Positions 32,783 to 40,802 of a DNA stretch of 64,000 nt are shown here, piece by piece; position 1 is the stretch's first letter, and each line of letters starts with the position of its first letter. The stretch comes from Paenibacillus campinasensis. Its GTDB lineage: Bacteria; Bacillota; Bacilli; Paenibacillales; Paenibacillaceae. The notes below the pieces were generated by a model, which saw only the letters and a list, made by a program, of their open reading frames with translations, did not search any database and was not told the origin of the DNA. Where the stretch lies: positions 62,001 to 126,000 of the forward strand of contig NZ_NPBY01000027.1 in assembly GCF_002272015.1 (NCBI RefSeq). The letters are read 5' to 3'. Both the position numbers and the translations under genes were made by a program.

Positions 32783-33784
32783 CTACAGCTTCATGTTGCT
32801 GCTGTGTCCAGGAGCCAGACGCGCATCCGGATCGATGTACACCTTGGCGTTGTTCACAGCTGTCGGGGCTTCACCGAAGCCGACGGCGATCAGCTTGACC
32901 TTGCCTGGATAGGTTGTGATGTCGCCTGCTGCGAAAATCCCCGGAATGCTGGTTTCCATTCGGGAATCTACGACAATCGAATTGCTTTCGATGTTGATGC
33001 CCCACTCGGAAATCGGTCCGAGCGATGATACAAAACCGAAGTTGACAATTACATCGTCCACTTCAATCTCTTGGGTTTCTTGGGTCTTGATGTGGGAGAG
33101 CGTCACTTTGGTAATCGTCTCCTCGCCATGAAGTGCGCTAATCTCCGTCGGGGTGATAATGTTCACCTTGGACGCCATCAATTGCTCGACACTGTGCTCA
33201 TGAGCACGGAATTTGTCGCGACGGTGCACGAGTGTCACCTGCTCGGCGATCGGCTCCAGCATCAGCGCCCAGTCGACCGCAGAGTCGCCCCCGCCGCTGA
33301 TCAGCACTTTCTTGCCTTTAAACTGGCTTAAATCGTTCACGAAGTAGTGCAGATTGCGTTTTTCAAACTTCTCGGCTTCTTCAAGCTCGAGACGGCGCGG
33401 CTGGAATGCTCCAACGCCGGCTGTAATAATGATTGCCTTGGCATGATGCTCGCCCAGGTTTGTTGTCACAACAAAATGGCGTTCCTCCAGCTTCTTGACC
33501 GAAAGGACCTTCTCTTCCAGCCGGATGTCGGTGTTGAAGAGCTCCATCTGCTTGGACAGGTTGTTCACCAGCTCTTGAGCGGTTACTTTAGGGAAGCCGG
33601 CCACATCATAAATGTATTTTTCAGGATATAGCGCGGCCAGCTGGCCACCAAGCTGAGGCATGCTCTCAATGAGCTTGACCGAAGCTTGACGCATTCCTCC
33701 GTAAAAAGCGGCAAACATACCTGCAGGGCCGCCCCCGATAATGATCAGATCGGTCATGCCGTTCTCTTGTTGCACCGTGGTCAT
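32783..33784 (-). CDS. yumC: Ferredoxin-NADP reductase, type 2 (YumC)
   Basis: 333-residue thioredoxin-reductase-like flavoprotein that passes electrons between NADPH and ferredoxin or flavodoxin. FAD motif [14 protein letters not shown] is near residue 17, the NADPH motif [11 protein letters not shown] near 161, and the C-terminal FAD loop [12 protein letters not shown] near 287. It lacks the CxxC of thioredoxin reductase, as YumC does. ATG 33784 with GGAGGTG upstream. Placed divergently from yumB, as part of the conserved yum region. Confidence 0.94.
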   Translation of the reverse strand: MTTVQQENGMTDLIIIGGGPAGMFAAFYGGMRQASVKLIESMPQLGGQLAALYPEKYIYDVAGFPKVTAQELVNNLSKQMELFNTDIRLEEKVLSVKKLEERHFVVTTNLGEHHAKAIIITAGVGAFQPRRLELEEAEKFEKRNLHYFVNDLSQFKGKKVLISGGGDSAVDWALMLEPIAEQVTLVHRRDKFRAHEHSVEQLMASKVNIITPTEISALHGEETITKVTLSHIKTQETQEIEVDDVIVNFGFVSSLGPISEWGINIESNSIVVDSRMETSIPGIFAAGDITTYPGKVKLIAVGFGEAPTAVNNAKVYIDPDARLAPGHSSNMKL

Positions 33785-34274
33785 GCGGTAAGCACCTCCA
33801 TCATTGAATTTATATTCGAATCAGACAGACGAATGCTCGCCTCTGGGATCGGACTGATTCATTTCGATATACCTTAACTATTATAATCCTCCGGGACGAC
33901 ACTGAAAAGACAAGATATATGCTGAAGGTCCAAGCAAGGTCAGATGATGTCGTTTTAATGACGGAGGACATCGGAACTATCCGTACTTTTCCTGTGGACA
34001 ATACCTCAAAAAAAACTTGATATTTGTAAGGTTTATGCATATTATTAACGTTGATAACTTGTGTTCATTGAGTGTTAGCTTCATGTTGAATATGTACTGC
34101 ACGCTTATCATTCTTGACGTGTGGACAGCATAAAGACAATCGGGTCAAAACCGTGTGAGTGGGCTCTGATGAAGGGGCTCATCTCTTTTTCTGCACGTTT
34201 TTCACAAATTGTTAACATCTTTATACCATACTGTACAGATAACAGATAAAGAGTAAGCTGGAAGGAGCAGTAGA
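33785..34274. other. Non-coding region between yumC and yumB
   Basis: 490 bases without a convincing gene. It contains a TATAAT box for yumC (33880 region, minus strand), a plus-strand promoter at 34017-34045, and a small hairpin GATGA/TCATC (34168-34183) followed by TCTTTTTC. If the promoter is used, yumB has a leader of about 225 bases that could be attenuated at this hairpin. Confidence 0.5.
34017..34045 (+). promoter_or_regulatory. Candidate sigma-A promoter for yumB
   Basis: TTGATA (34017-34022), 17 bases, TATTAT (34040-34045). It is 229 bases from the yumB start codon. Confidence 0.5.
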
Positions 34275-35468
34275 ATGAGCAGCATACCGAAGATCGTAAT
34301 CCTCGGCGCGGGTTACGGTGGCATATTGACAGCGCAGCGGCTGCAAAAAGAGCTGAATTATAACGAGGCGGACGTTACCTTGGTCAATCGCCATGACTAC
34401 CATTATATAACGACCCATTTGCATATGCCGGCAGCGGGAACAGACAGCATCGAAAATACGCGGGTATCGATTTCCAAACTGATTGATGAATTCAAAATCG
34501 ATTTGGTCAAATCCTCAGTGCAGGAAATTCGTCTTCACGATAAAAAGGTCATCCTTGAGGACGGCACCTTGTCCTACGACTACCTGGTCATTGGACTCGG
34601 CGGCGAGCCGGAAACGTTCGGCATCCCGGGATTGGCGGAGCATGCGATGACGATCCGGAGCATCAATTCGGTTCGTCTGATCCGCGAGCATATCGAATAC
34701 CAGTTTGCATTATTCAAGAACGAGCGCAGACCGCAGGAACGAATCAACTTCATCGTCGGCGGCGCAGGCTTTAGCGGCATCGAATTTGTGGCCGAGCTGG
34801 CTGACCGGATTCCGAAGCTGTGCAAAGAGTTTGATGTGGACCCTACACTTGTCAACATCTACAACATCGAGGCGGCTCCATCTGCACTGCCGGGCTTCGC
34901 CCCGGAGCTTGTGGATTATGCCATCAAGACGCTGGAGAAGAAGGGCGTCACCTTCAAGTTCGGAACTGCGATCCAGGAATGTCTGCCGGGCGGCGTCATA
35001 CTGAGCAGCGGCGAAGAGATTAAAGCCGCAACGATCGTATGGACAGGCGGTATTCGCGGCAATCGTCTGGTTGAAGCCGCAGGATTCGAAACGATGCGCG
35101 GCCGTGTTAAGGTAGATGAATATTTGCGTGCGCCTGGATATGAGAACATTTATATTATCGGCGATAACTCGCTTATTTTTAATGATGAGGGACGACCTTA
35201 TCCGCCAACCGCCCAAATTGCGATGCAGCAGGGTGTATGCTGTGCCCAGAATATCGTAGCTTCCATCCGGAACAAACCGATGAAGACGTTTGAGTTCCAC
35301 AATAAAGGAACCGTGGCTTCTCTCGGCAAGGGTGAAGGCATTGCGGTTGTGGGGGACAAGAAATATCAGGGCTGGAAAGCCGCACAATTGAAGAAACTAG
35401 TTGACTTGCGGTATCTCTTCATTATTGGAGGCATTCCGCTCGTGCTCAAAAAAGGAAGGTTTCTGTAA
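34275..35468 (+). CDS. yumB: Type II NADH dehydrogenase (YumB-like)
   Basis: 397-residue single-subunit NADH:quinone oxidoreductase that feeds electrons to menaquinone without pumping protons. FAD motif GAGYGGI is at residues 13-19, NADH motif IVGGAGFSGIEFVAEL near 160, and the FAD/quinone region IIGDNSLIF then PTAQIAMQQG near 300-320. The C-terminal end LRYLFIIGGIPLVLKKGRF gives a hydrophobic anchor. GGAAGGAG precedes the ATG. Its stop overlaps the next gene's start (TAATG). Confidence 0.92.
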   Translation: MSSIPKIVILGAGYGGILTAQRLQKELNYNEADVTLVNRHDYHYITTHLHMPAAGTDSIENTRVSISKLIDEFKIDLVKSSVQEIRLHDKKVILEDGTLSYDYLVIGLGGEPETFGIPGLAEHAMTIRSINSVRLIREHIEYQFALFKNERRPQERINFIVGGAGFSGIEFVAELADRIPKLCKEFDVDPTLVNIYNIEAAPSALPGFAPELVDYAIKTLEKKGVTFKFGTAIQECLPGGVILSSGEEIKAATIVWTGGIRGNRLVEAAGFETMRGRVKVDEYLRAPGYENIYIIGDNSLIFNDEGRPYPPTAQIAMQQGVCCAQNIVASIRNKPMKTFEFHNKGTVASLGKGEGIAVVGDKKYQGWKAAQLKKLVDLRYLFIIGGIPLVLKKGRFL

Positions 35469-35722
35469 TGAGACATTGCAGCGTTCAAGTCCGCGGACTG
35501 CTGACCCGGGATGAGCTGGACCGTTACAATGCATTGATGGAGGTTGGCGCTTATCTGGAATCGCAGGAAAAGTATGACCTGGCCTATACGGTTCAGAAGG
35601 AAGTGGACATTCTCATCATGCCGGCAATTGAGCGGCTGAAGGATAAAGGGCGGGCGCGCGATCGCGCTACAGCGGAGTTTCTGGAATCCTTGAACAAGCA
35701 GGAGGACGACGAGCAAGTCTGA
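35468..35722 (+). CDS. Small acidic protein coupled to yumB, 84 aa
   Basis: Unknown function. A helical soluble protein with a basic patch KDKGRARDRA near residue 60 and an acidic end EDDEQV. The ATG shares its A with the yumB stop codon, and AAGGAAGG lies in the yumB 3' end, so translation should be coupled. The pairing suggests a role linked to the NADH dehydrogenase, but this is inference from position only. Confidence 0.75.
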   Translation: MRHCSVQVRGLLTRDELDRYNALMEVGAYLESQEKYDLAYTVQKEVDILIMPAIERLKDKGRARDRATAEFLESLNKQEDDEQV

Positions 35723-35731
35723 CCTCGATAA

Positions 35732-35781
35732 GCAAAAAAAGGTATGCTCTTCCGGATAGCTTAACCGGGAGCATACCTTTT
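35732..35781. terminator. Bidirectional terminator between the yumB unit and chdC
   Basis: AAAAAGGTATGCTC and GAGCATACCTTTTT flank an inner CCGG stem; T-runs on both strands. Confidence 0.9.
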
Positions 35782-35802
35782 TGTACAAGGGGATCGTTAT
35801 AG

Positions 35803-36552
35803 TTATACCTTCATCAATTCCGTGAACGAGGTCTTGTCCAGCAGATTGCCGACGTAGAACGGGCCGAATTCCCCGAAACGGGCGCTCACTTCATCAAAGC
35901 GCATTTCATACACCAGCTTCTTGAATTGAAGGGCATCGTCGGAGAACAGGGTAACACCCCATTCCCAATCGTCAAAGCCGACCGAGCCGGTAATGATCTG
36001 CTTCACTTTGCCGGCATAGCCGCGGCCGATCAAACCATGACTCTTCATCATGTTGCGGCGCTCTTCCATGCTGAGCATATACCAGTTATCCGACAGATCG
36101 CGCTTTTTGTTCATCGGATAGAAGCAGATGTGCTTCGATTTCGGCAGCGAAGGCTTGAGCCGTGCGATCACATGCGGATTTTGCATCGGATCTTCATCGG
36201 AGGAGCCGGCAAGGTAATTGCTGAGCTCTACGATGCTGACATAGGAATAAGCTTTGATTGTATATTGGGCGAACGCTGTTTTGTTAAAAGCATTCTCGAT
36301 GGCGTTCAATTCCTCCAGCGTTTCACGCAGGTGCATAAATACAAAATCGGCTTTTTGGCCTACAATGGTGTATACAGCCGTGCTTCCTTGCTTGGAGGCA
36401 TCGACAGCTTCCCATTCTGCCAGAAAAGCATTCAGCTCTTCAAGCGCGAAGGCGCGCTTTTCATCGTCTGCCGCTTTCCAGGCCGACCAATCAATGGTGC
36501 GAAAATCGTGTAGAGCATACCAGCCTTCCAGCGTCATGGCGGCTTCGTTCAT
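35803..36552 (-). CDS. chdC: Coproheme decarboxylase (HemQ/ChdC)
   Basis: 249-residue chlorite-dismutase-fold enzyme that converts coproheme III to heme b, the last step of the coproporphyrin-dependent route of Gram-positive bacteria. The catalytic Tyr and proximal His expected in the family fall at Y145 (CFYPM) and H172 ([14 protein letters not shown]). ATG at 36552 follows TTTAGGAGTGAT; a 30-codon upstream frame lacks support. It supplies heme b to CtaB and CtaA elsewhere in the window. Confidence 0.94.
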   Translation of the reverse strand: MNEAAMTLEGWYALHDFRTIDWSAWKAADDEKRAFALEELNAFLAEWEAVDASKQGSTAVYTIVGQKADFVFMHLRETLEELNAIENAFNKTAFAQYTIKAYSYVSIVELSNYLAGSSDEDPMQNPHVIARLKPSLPKSKHICFYPMNKKRDLSDNWYMLSMEERRNMMKSHGLIGRGYAGKVKQIITGSVGFDDWEWGVTLFSDDALQFKKLVYEMRFDEVSARFGEFGPFYVGNLLDKTSFTELMKV

Positions 36553-36803
36553 GAGATCACTCCTAAACATCATATGTCGTAATGCTTGCCGCGCCTTAAG
36601 GGCGCCGCACTCTTCATCCATTGTACTGCAAGCGATGGACACAGGGCAAACGATTCGGATATAGATTCATGGAATGTTCGTTGATCTGTCATCATTTTTT
36701 TAGTAAACTAACAACGGGCTGAAGCGCGGGCGACATACACTTCTTACCTATTAGAGTGGAGAACGTCCAGCTGAAGCGATAAAGTCGAGGTGAAACAGCG
36801 ATT

Positions 36804-37103
36804 ATGCTTTCCATTATTCCTGTACTAGTACTGATGATTTTGTTCTTTGTTATGATGTTTGGAATCGGCTTCATCTTGAATATGCTGATGAAGACAACCT
36901 GGTTCCCGTGCTTTTTATTTGTGATTGTCATCCTGCCGGTTGTTGTATACAGCCTGTGGGATCGGGGAGAAGTTCCGTTCTGGACCCACGTGGGCTCGTT
37001 CCAGCTGGTTGATTATTTGACCGGTGTCGCTGGGCTTATAGGAGCTTATATGAGCGGGTGGACAATCCGCACGCTTCGCATCAAAGGCTTTAAAATGTTC
37101 TAA
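36804..37103 (+). CDS. yuiB: YuiB-like membrane protein
   Basis: 99-residue protein with three hydrophobic segments (about 3-22, 33-50, 66-84). It resembles B. subtilis YuiB, a membrane protein of unknown role found near yumB in that genome, and its position here agrees. GAGGTGA precedes the ATG. Confidence 0.7.
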   Translation: MLSIIPVLVLMILFFVMMFGIGFILNMLMKTTWFPCFLFVIVILPVVVYSLWDRGEVPFWTHVGSFQLVDYLTGVAGLIGAYMSGWTIRTLRIKGFKMF

Positions 37104-37154
37104 TCGCTTGGCTGAAATCTCTACCCTGAGCGGATGGAGATCAGAGAACCGCGG

Positions 37155-37186
37155 CGGCTCTTCCGGTTTGGAAGGCCGTTTTTCTT
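37155..37186 (+). terminator. Intrinsic terminator after yuiB
   Basis: CGGC-CTTCC pairs with GGAAG-GCCG, one bulged T, followed by TTTTTCTTTT. Confidence 0.75.
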
Positions 37187-37305
37187 TTGACCAGGCGGGG
37201 ATGAAAATGCCAGAAATTTTTGATGCGAGGAACTGGCTTGCAGGGACATGATTTATGATAGAATAGAGGCAGTCTATTTTTGTGAGGCAGGGGGAGCAGA
37301 TAACG

Positions 37306-38814
37306 ATGCGCATGACAAATTTCTTACATTTTACCGAGAATCACCGTTACTGCGTATACCGTGACTTCTGTGTGAGCGTCCTGGACGACAAAATGCTCAG
37401 TTCGATCTATCAGCCGATGGTCGGTGCGTTCGCCATCAGTTTATACCGTCTGCTTGTCTCGCATATTCCGCTAGAGAAGGTAGGATATTCGGCCATTGAG
37501 CAGCAGCGCAGATTGTTCCTGACACTCGGGCTTGAGCCAAGCGAGAAGGGGCGGCGGTATCTAATTGAGCAGACCTCGAAGCTGGAAGCGGTTGGACTGC
37601 TCCAGACGAGCCGCATGGTAGTGGCCGAGACCGATGATTACATCTATGAATATGAGCTGCAGGCACCGCTGTCGCCGGCCGAGTTCTTCAAGACACAGCA
37701 CTTGACGCTGCTGCTTCGGGACAAGGTGGGCAAGTTCGCTGTGCTCTCGCTGCGCGAGGAGCTGTGGAGCAAGGAGCCGCAGGAGTGGTCTGGGATATCC
37801 TTGAACAAGGAGAATATTTCGGTACCCTTTTACGATATATTTGAGCTGAACACCCATGTCATCGATTATGAGCTGGAACAGGCGCTGGAAGAGGTGTCTG
37901 CCGGGAGCAAGCCAGTCCGGTCCCTTTCTTCTGACCAGGATAGCGGCGGGCTGAATTATGCGGACATTATCCTTCGCTTCCCGCGCGAGTCGCGCAACCG
38001 GGTGTTTGTCGAGCGGCTTCGCTATGATCATGAACAGATGGGGATCGTCAATTATGTCGTTCGGAAATACAACCTCAGCGTGCAGGATTTATGCCGTTTG
38101 CTCGATGAGGATGGTATATTTACCTCCCAGGGAGAGATTGTGCTTGATGATCTGCAACATAAGGCCAGCCTTCATTTCCGGCAGGGCATGAAGCTGCAGG
38201 AGAAGCGCGAGATCACGGCAGGCAAGGTCGTGGCGCTGCGGCAGGAGCTGGAAGGCGAGCCGGACGAGCCGGCACAGGAGCATCCGGTGCAGATGGAATA
38301 TTATGTGGAAGTTCCGCTACAGTTTCAATCGAAATGTGATATTCACCAATATAATATGATGCTTCGCAATGAGCCGTATACGAAGCTGCTGCAGACATTT
38401 TTTCCGGGGACGATTCCGTCGCCGTTTATGGATATGTTCGAGAAGATCGACTTGAGCTACAAGCTGCCTGAAGAGGTAATCAATGTGCTCATTCATTATT
38501 TGATGACCTTGATCGCCGAGGATGGAGAGCAGCGGATCAATCGCAATTTCGTGGAGGCGATCGCCTCCAACATGCTGCTGAAGCAGGTGGATACCTATGA
38601 GAAGGCGGTTCAATACATTCGCGATCAGGCCAAAATGAAAGGCAAACAGAAGGCGGCTTCGCGGGCGCGTACATACGCCAAGGGCGGCAAGGTGAAGCCG
38701 GACATTCCGGTGGCCCAGGGGAATGCGTCAGGACAGGCCGTGTCCGATGAAGAATTTGAAGAGATGTTAAGGTTTGCCGCCGAGATGCAGGCCAGCAAGA
38801 AGAAGGGCGGGTAA
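37306..38814 (+). CDS. dnaB: Replication initiation and membrane attachment protein DnaB
   Basis: 502-residue Bacillus-type DnaB, a primosome protein that helps load the replicative helicase at oriC and stalled forks together with DnaD and DnaI (not the E. coli DnaB helicase). The N-terminal winged-helix region starts FTENHRYCVYRDFCVS, and a C-terminal DnaB/DnaD-type domain is seen near 365-440, with INVLIHYLM. The last 60 residues are basic (KMKGKQKAASRART). ATG 37306 follows GGGGGAG. dnaI follows 101 bases later. Confidence 0.93.
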   Translation: MRMTNFLHFTENHRYCVYRDFCVSVLDDKMLSSIYQPMVGAFAISLYRLLVSHIPLEKVGYSAIEQQRRLFLTLGLEPSEKGRRYLIEQTSKLEAVGLLQTSRMVVAETDDYIYEYELQAPLSPAEFFKTQHLTLLLRDKVGKFAVLSLREELWSKEPQEWSGISLNKENISVPFYDIFELNTHVIDYELEQALEEVSAGSKPVRSLSSDQDSGGLNYADIILRFPRESRNRVFVERLRYDHEQMGIVNYVVRKYNLSVQDLCRLLDEDGIFTSQGEIVLDDLQHKASLHFRQGMKLQEKREITAGKVVALRQELEGEPDEPAQEHPVQMEYYVEVPLQFQSKCDIHQYNMMLRNEPYTKLLQTFFPGTIPSPFMDMFEKIDLSYKLPEEVINVLIHYLMTLIAEDGEQRINRNFVEAIASNMLLKQVDTYEKAVQYIRDQAKMKGKQKAASRARTYAKGGKVKPDIPVAQGNASGQAVSDEEFEEMLRFAAEMQASKKKGG

Positions 38815-38915
38815 TGCCCGCTATGTTAACGAATGAATGATCGGATGAATGATGGTAGCAGGCAATGATGCCTGCACGAATCGTTGAACATATCAAGAGG
38901 GAGGGGGAGATCGCG

Positions 38916-39869
38916 ATGGAATCGCTGGGTCAGCTGCTGGACCATTTGAAGAATCCGGATATTCGCCGCCGGACGGAGAGCATTACAGAGGAACTGCTGC
39001 AGAATCCGTTAATTCGCGCACTCCGCAGCGAATACCCCGAGATCGATGATCGGGTGATCCGGCTGAATCTGAGCAAGCTGTATCAGTATGCCGGAGACCA
39101 TAAGCACTGTGAGCAATGCCCGGGGCTGGAGCATTGCCCAAATGATTTCCAGGGACATTTCAGCAAGCTTGATATCGAGCGTGTGAACGGGACCGTGGAG
39201 ATCTATGAACGGAAAGCGCCTTGTCATCTGCAGGTGGCTAAGACCAACGCAGAGATGATCCGCAAACGGATCCGCAGCTTCTACGTGGATGATCACGCGC
39301 TTAACGAAGGTTATAACAACATGGAGATTATGGCCAAGGACAGGCTGCGCGCTCCCGCTGTTCATCAGATCTTCCGTTATATTCAGGACGTCAAGGAGAA
39401 TGGTCTGTCACCGCGCGGCCTGTATTTAACTGGGGCATTCGGGACGGGAAAGACATATTTGATGTGCTATCTGCTGCATGAGCTGGCGATGGTTGGCTAT
39501 ACCGGCGTCATCGTGTACATGCCGGACTTCGTCGAGGATCTGAAATCGATGATGCAGGAAGGGCAGAAGCTGAAGGAAATGACGGAGACGATGAAGGAAT
39601 GCGACCTGCTCATCTTTGATGATATCGGTGCTGAGAACCTGAATCCCTGGGTTCGGGATCACGTCCTCGGCTCGATTCTGAACTACCGGATGAATCGCAA
39701 ACCGACCTTCTATACCTCCAATTATCCGCTGGACGGGCTGGAGCGCCATCTGAGCTTTACGAGCAAGGATGGGGAGGAGCTTCACAAGGGGCAGCGGCTG
39801 ATGAACCGGATTGCGCCTTTTGTCGATGTGGTGCAGCTGTTCGGGGAGAATCAGCGGGGCAAGTTCTGA
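38916..39869 (+). CDS. dnaI: Primosomal protein DnaI (helicase loader)
   Basis: 317-residue AAA+ ATPase that loads the replicative helicase. An N-terminal zinc-binding domain holds C65, C68 and C74 with nearby His in HKHCEQCPGLEHC. The ATPase core shows Walker A GAFGTGKT from G173, Walker B LLIFDDIGAEN near 230, and sensor 1 FYTSNY near 267. ATG at 38916 with GAGGGGGAG upstream is preferred to the frame start at 38865. Operon with dnaB. Confidence 0.95.
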   Translation: MESLGQLLDHLKNPDIRRRTESITEELLQNPLIRALRSEYPEIDDRVIRLNLSKLYQYAGDHKHCEQCPGLEHCPNDFQGHFSKLDIERVNGTVEIYERKAPCHLQVAKTNAEMIRKRIRSFYVDDHALNEGYNNMEIMAKDRLRAPAVHQIFRYIQDVKENGLSPRGLYLTGAFGTGKTYLMCYLLHELAMVGYTGVIVYMPDFVEDLKSMMQEGQKLKEMTETMKECDLLIFDDIGAENLNPWVRDHVLGSILNYRMNRKPTFYTSNYPLDGLERHLSFTSKDGEELHKGQRLMNRIAPFVDVVQLFGENQRGKF

Positions 39870-39892
39870 TTAGTGAAACGGAAGATGACAAT

Positions 39893-39946
39893 AGAAAAAG
39901 TCTGATCCCGATCGCAGCTTAAGCTGTGAACAGGATCAGACTTTTC
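39893..39946. terminator. Bidirectional terminator after dnaI
   Basis: GAAAAAGTCTGATCC and GGATCAGACTTTTC form a long stem around an AGCTTAAGCT inner palindrome. It separates dnaI from the convergent small gene. Confidence 0.9.
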
Positions 39947-39971
39947 ATGTTAGAGCTCAAGGAGCCGCCGA

Positions 39972-40127
39972 TTAACCGACCAGATACTTGATAATGACAA
40001 AGCCGAAGAAAATGATGGTCATGAAACCGAACATGCCGATAAAGCCAGCCATCAAATCGCCAAAGTCATTCCGCGGTTCTTCATTCACGTGCTCCCGTGG
40101 ATCGTTAACGTGAACGTTTACATCCAT
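39972..40127 (-). CDS. Small membrane protein, 51 aa (YqzM-like)
   Basis: A hydrophilic N terminus (MDVNVHVNDPREHVNEEPRN) is followed by a single Gly/Phe-rich membrane helix (about residues 24-49). Shape and helix composition (GFIGMFGFMTIIFFGF) resemble the YqzM family, but similarity is judged by eye. TTTTAGGAGG lies 8 bases before the ATG, which is strong evidence of translation. Divergent from trxA. Confidence 0.75.
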   Translation of the reverse strand: MDVNVHVNDPREHVNEEPRNDFGDLMAGFIGMFGFMTIIFFGFVIIKYLVG

Positions 40128-40271
40128 GGTGCTAGCCTCCTAAAAGGTGAACATGCCTGTGATCCATTTCCTTGACATTCACCGGACTTGTTATTAGTAG
40201 TATACCCAATTGGCAAATCATTTGTAAAGAATAAGGGAGGTGAATTACTACCTTTCTTTAGGTGAGTATAT

Positions 40272-40301
40272 TTCACTTTTTCCTGAAAAATGTGGTATAC
40301 T
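40272..40301 (+). promoter_or_regulatory. Sigma-A-type promoter of trxA
   Basis: TTCACT (40272-40277), 18 bases, TATACT (40296-40301), 70 bases before the start codon. Confidence 0.55.
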
Positions 40302-40370
40302 ATTTTCGTCGACATTAAAATCGGCATCTTTGTTAAAGATATACTTATCCTGTAAGGAGGAGAATACAAT

Positions 40371-40688
40371 ATGGCAATTGTAAATGTTACCGACCAAACC
40401 TTTGCTAACGAAGTGGAAAGCACAGGAACGGTTGTTGTTGATTTCTGGGCGCCTTGGTGCGGACCTTGCAAAATGCTTGCGCCAATCCTGGACGAACTGG
40501 CTCAGGAAGTGGGCGATGATGTGAAAATCGCTAAGGTGAATGTGGACGAGAATCCTGAGTCTGCAGCTCGTTTCGGCGTTATGAGCATCCCGACAATGAT
40601 CTTCTTTAAAGACGGCCAGCCTGTCGACAAAGTGGTTGGTTTGAATTCCAAAGAAGCCTTGAAGGGCATCATTGCGAAACATCAATAA
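40371..40688 (+). CDS. trxA: Thioredoxin
   Basis: 105-residue classical thioredoxin, a general protein-disulfide reductase of the cytosol. The active site WCGPC carries C30 and C33; the cis-Pro loop is SIPTM. Length is that of typical TrxA. AAGGAGG precedes the ATG. Single gene with its own promoter and terminator. Confidence 0.97.
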   Translation: MAIVNVTDQTFANEVESTGTVVVDFWAPWCGPCKMLAPILDELAQEVGDDVKIAKVNVDENPESAARFGVMSIPTMIFFKDGQPVDKVVGLNSKEALKGIIAKHQ

Positions 40689-40724
40689 TTCAAGCTTGAC
40701 GCTCCAAGCAGCAAGCAACGTTAT

Positions 40725-40755
40725 AAGCGCCTTCGGAATAATCCGGGGGCGCTTT
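40725..40755 (+). terminator. Intrinsic terminator of trxA
   Basis: AAGCGCC (40725-40731) and GGCGCTT (40748-40754) with an inner CGGA/TCCG stem. Confidence 0.8.
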
Positions 40756-40802
40756 GTGCGGTTTATTCGTAGTATAATGTCTCCTAGGAGAGGGGGAAGG
40801 GT

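Noticed and set aside
34190..34230. TTTTTCACAAATTGTTAAC upstream of yumB as a Rex operator
   Set aside because: Only one half-site resembles the Rex consensus; no symmetric partner.
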